In this document: in pieces, positions 14,001-15,021 of the stretch
Layout: the number at the start of each line of letters is the position of its first letter
Position numbering within the stretch: the first letter of the stretch is position 1
Assembly: GCA_038227745.1 (NCBI GenBank)
Contig: JBBRPS010000163.1
Span: forward strand, 1 to 15,021
Source: DASPXY01 sp038227745
GTDB lineage: Bacteria; Planctomycetota; Planctomycetia; Gemmatales; Gemmataceae
Direction of reading: 5' to 3'
DNA length: 15,021 bases
Notes under the pieces: generated by a model
Told to the model about the DNA's origin: nothing
Seen by the model: only the letters and a program-made list of their open reading frames with translations
The model's database searches: none
Program-made: the position numbers and the translations under genes

Positions 14001-15021
14001 GTGAAGGACACGAAGGTGGCGTTGGCCGGCACCGCGTCGGTCAGCGACATGGCCTGGGCGTCGGAGGGGCCGGCGTTGCTGACGGTGATCGTGTACGTCA
14101 GGTTCGTGCCGGCGTTGACCGGGTCGGGGCTGTCGGTCTTGGTGATGCTCAGGTCGGCCTGGGCGTTGACCGCCGTCGTCTGCGTGGCGCTGTTGTTGGC
14201 CGCGTTGACCTCGGTGGTGCCGGAGGAGGCCGACGCCGTGTTGGTGACGGTCCCGCCCTGCGCCACGTTGGCGTTCACCTTGACCACGAAGCTGAACGTC
14301 GCGCTGGCGCCCGCCGCCAGGGACGAGTTGAAGGCGGTGACGGTACCGGTCCCGCCGACCCCCGGGGACGCCAGGGTGAACGCCGGGCCAGACGTCTGGC
14401 TGACAGACACGAACGTGGCGTTCGCCGGGACGGCGTCACTCAGGACCACGCTCTGGGTGTCGGAGGGGCCGGCATTGCTGACGGTGATCGTGTACGTCAG
14501 GTTCTGGCCGGCGACCACCGGGTCGGGCGAGTCCGTCTTGGTGACGCTCAGGTCGGCCTGGGAGTTGACCGTCGTCGTCTGCGTGGCGCTGTTGTTGGCC
14601 GTGCTGCTCTCTGTGGTCGTGGTGGTGACGTTGGCCGTGTTGGTCACGGTCCCGCCCTGCGGCACGTTGCCGTTGACCTTGACCACGAAGGTGAAGGTCG
14701 CGCTCGCGCCCGCCGCCAACGTAGCGATGATGCTGGTAACAGTGCCGGTGCCGCCCACGGCCGGCGTGGTGCTGCTGAACGATGGCCCGGCGGTCTGGGC
14801 GAACGACACGAACGTCGTGTTGGCTGGCACCACGTCGGTCAGGGAGACCCCCTGGGCGTTGGAGGGGCCGGTGTTGCTGACCGTGATGGTGTAGGTGAGG
14901 TTCTGGCCGGCGACGACCGGGTCGGGCGCGTCCGTCTTGGTGACGGCCAGGTCGGCCAGGGCGTTGACCGCCGTCGTCTGCGTGGCGCTGTTGTTGGCCG
15001 CGTTGACCTCGGTGGTGCTGG
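11006..15021 (-). CDS. Giant surface protein: tandem DUF11 repeats, FG-GAP-like repeats, C-terminal metzincin site (partial, N-terminus outside window)
   Basis: The reading frame is open to the right edge, so at least about 1,330 residues are visible and the true start lies beyond. From N to C: seven DUF11-type repeats of about 125-134 residues (each starting near ADLSVTKTDSPDPVVAG and NLTYTITVSNAGPS), then about five FG-GAP-like units of about 48 residues between roughly 11,520 and 12,220 (GDWDGDGKTTIGV, FLRNSNS), then a C-terminal domain with VVMHEMGHLIGLDD (near 11,110-11,150), an HExxHxxGxxD zinc site, and a possible Met-turn at GDLMGD. DUF11 is a bacterial cell-surface adhesion-type module; the C-terminal piece looks like a metzincin protease domain often found at the end of Gemmata surface proteins. 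Activity is not proven. It is likely secreted or wall-bound. Confidence 0.88.
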   Translation of the reverse strand, partial: STTEVNAANNSATQTTAVNALADLAVTKTDAPDPVVAGQNLTYTITVSNTGPSNAQGVSLTDVVPANTTFVSFAQTAGPSFSSTTPAVGGTGTVTSIIATLAAGASATFTFVVKVNGNVPQGGTVTNTANVTTTTTESSTANNSATQTTTVNSQADLSVTKTDSPDPVVAGQNLTYTITVSNAGPSDTQSVVLSDAVPANATFVSVSQTSGPAFTLASPGVGGTGTVTAFNSSLAAGASATFSFVVKVNANVAQGGTVTNTASASSGTTEVNAANNSATQTTAVNAQADLSITKTDSPDPVNAGTNLTYTITVSNAGPSDAQAMSLTDAVPANATFVSFTQTAGPAFTSTTPAVGATGTVTSIIASLAAGASATFTFVVKVNANAPQGGTVLNTASAATTTTETNTADNSATQTTAVISQADLSVTKTDAPDPVNAGTNLTYTITVSNAGLSDAQNVALTDVLPANTTFVSASQTSGPAFSLVTPSAGGTGTATAFISSLAAGASAAFTFVVKVNANTPQGTTLTNTAAVSSGTTDNNTANNSATQNTAVNTQADLSVTKTDSPDPVVAGTNLTYTITVTNAGVSSATGVVLTDQLPANTTFVSATPSQGTATQANGVVTANLGTLAPNGTATVTLVVAVSATTGNGATLSNTAVVSSGTTDLVPGNNTATQTTNVIHKADLSVSIADAPDPVLAGNNLTYTVTVSNAGPSPADNVVLTDQVPGNTTFVSVGSSQGTAGQASGLVTANLGTLAAGASATITLLLKVNADTPGGTTVVDTASVTTSDPDTTPGNNTAMQATTVGTQANLAVVKTVTPNPVVSGEQVTYTTKVTNTGPSDAQNVIVTDQLVFGTLFDSVTTSQGTASRSGATVTANLGTLNAGASVTVTVVSTVVPGILTGTMLTSPSSASSSTPDANTANNSASATATVRAPSTVGVWAPATVTWSLKNSNIQGSPDITPFQYGRTIDTPLIGDWDGDHRGTVGIFEPETAVWKLRNSNTAGGQDILPFAYGRPNRDIPVVGDWDGNGTFTAGVFEPETATWRLRNSNSAGPADIVFVYGMPGDIPVTGDWDGDGKTTIGVVRPNTMTWFLRNSNSQGNTDFAPFAYGKQGDVPVTGDWNGDGTTTVGVFEPIFAGWKLRNFNSAGEPNVGPFPYGGTNWKPVPGAFGTASPQRAGDGERTDGPVPAALSPQDLNAAVTAALTRFRAAGASEGVLTQLGQARFEVQQLPGPLLGMANINANAVVIDSNAAGHGWFLDATPERDEEFALAPWGALYAQPGTAAAGKMDLLTVVMHEMGHLIGLDDVDAKLHPGDLMGDLLGDGNRLTVALDKVFASGKF
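12570..15021 (-). repeat. Tandem DUF11-coding repeats
   Basis: Unit starts (the reverse of 'aggtcggcc' and near variants) fall at about 14,950, 14,550, 14,150, 13,750, 13,350, 12,970 and 12,595. The first four intervals are close to 400 bases and the last two about 375. Several stretches are near-identical between units (for example around cggtgatcgtgtacgtcagg), which points to recent duplication or gene conversion. This is also a place where assembly or recombination could change copy number. Confidence 0.85.

Noticed and set aside
12006..14894. Plus-strand open frames opposite the DUF11 repeats
   Set aside because: Their repetitive Val/Ala/Thr content simply mirrors the DUF11 coding repeats on the minus strand.
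177..15021. A genome-wide TGA-to-Trp code
   Set aside because: The neighbouring DUF169-like, SOD and DUF11 genes use only TGG for Trp in frame, and several genes end in TGA. TGA positions match Cys, not Trp, in homologous motifs.

Overview
The window is GC-rich bacterial DNA that looks like a Gemmata-type planctomycete (Gemmataceae). The evidence is lineage style: a TIGR03067-type secreted domain protein, a SUMF1-type domain, a DUF11-repeat and FG-GAP-like giant ending in a metzincin site, proline-rich HEAT lipo/secreted proteins, and many perfect palindromic intergenic repeats (families around 'tttagccgcgag' and 'cgctggcgcttcgggcttgtg').

Left half, minus strand, about 6.74 kb down to 0.18 kb: one tightly packed gene set, read right to left. 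The order is a DUF169-like protein; a secreted protein; a MerT-like membrane domain fused to a SUMF1-type domain; a radical SAM protein; a MerT-like membrane protein; two MerP/HMA-like lipoproteins; and a fold-type III PLP decarboxylase. Conventional gene calling breaks six of these genes, because each contains one or two in-frame TGA codons and only TGA. The TGAs fall where metal-binding or redox cysteines would be: U-x2-U and U-x3-U in the HMA proteins, the first membrane segment of both MerT-like proteins, a vicinal U-U in the secreted protein, and a C-terminal C-U-A-E-P tail on the radical SAM protein. Each gene also has a hairpin shortly downstream of a TGA that looks like a bacterial SECIS element. 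I read this as a selenoprotein operon with ten predicted selenocysteines in six proteins. It plausibly captures or processes a soft metal or metalloid; Hg is an obvious candidate by MerT/MerP analogy, but the substrate is not shown by the sequence.

Middle (6.9-8.3 kb): a TIGR03067-type secreted protein on minus, then a Mn-type superoxide dismutase on plus with a strong intrinsic terminator. Right-middle (8.3-10.5 kb): a small lipoprotein behind a clear sigma70-like promoter, a multi-pass membrane protein on minus, and a HEAT-repeat secreted protein. From 10.5 to 11.0 kb there is no gene, only palindromic repeats between converging genes. The window ends inside a very large minus-strand surface protein made of tandem DUF11 repeats, five FG-GAP-like units and a C-terminal HExxHxxGxxD metalloprotease site; its N-terminus lies outside the window.
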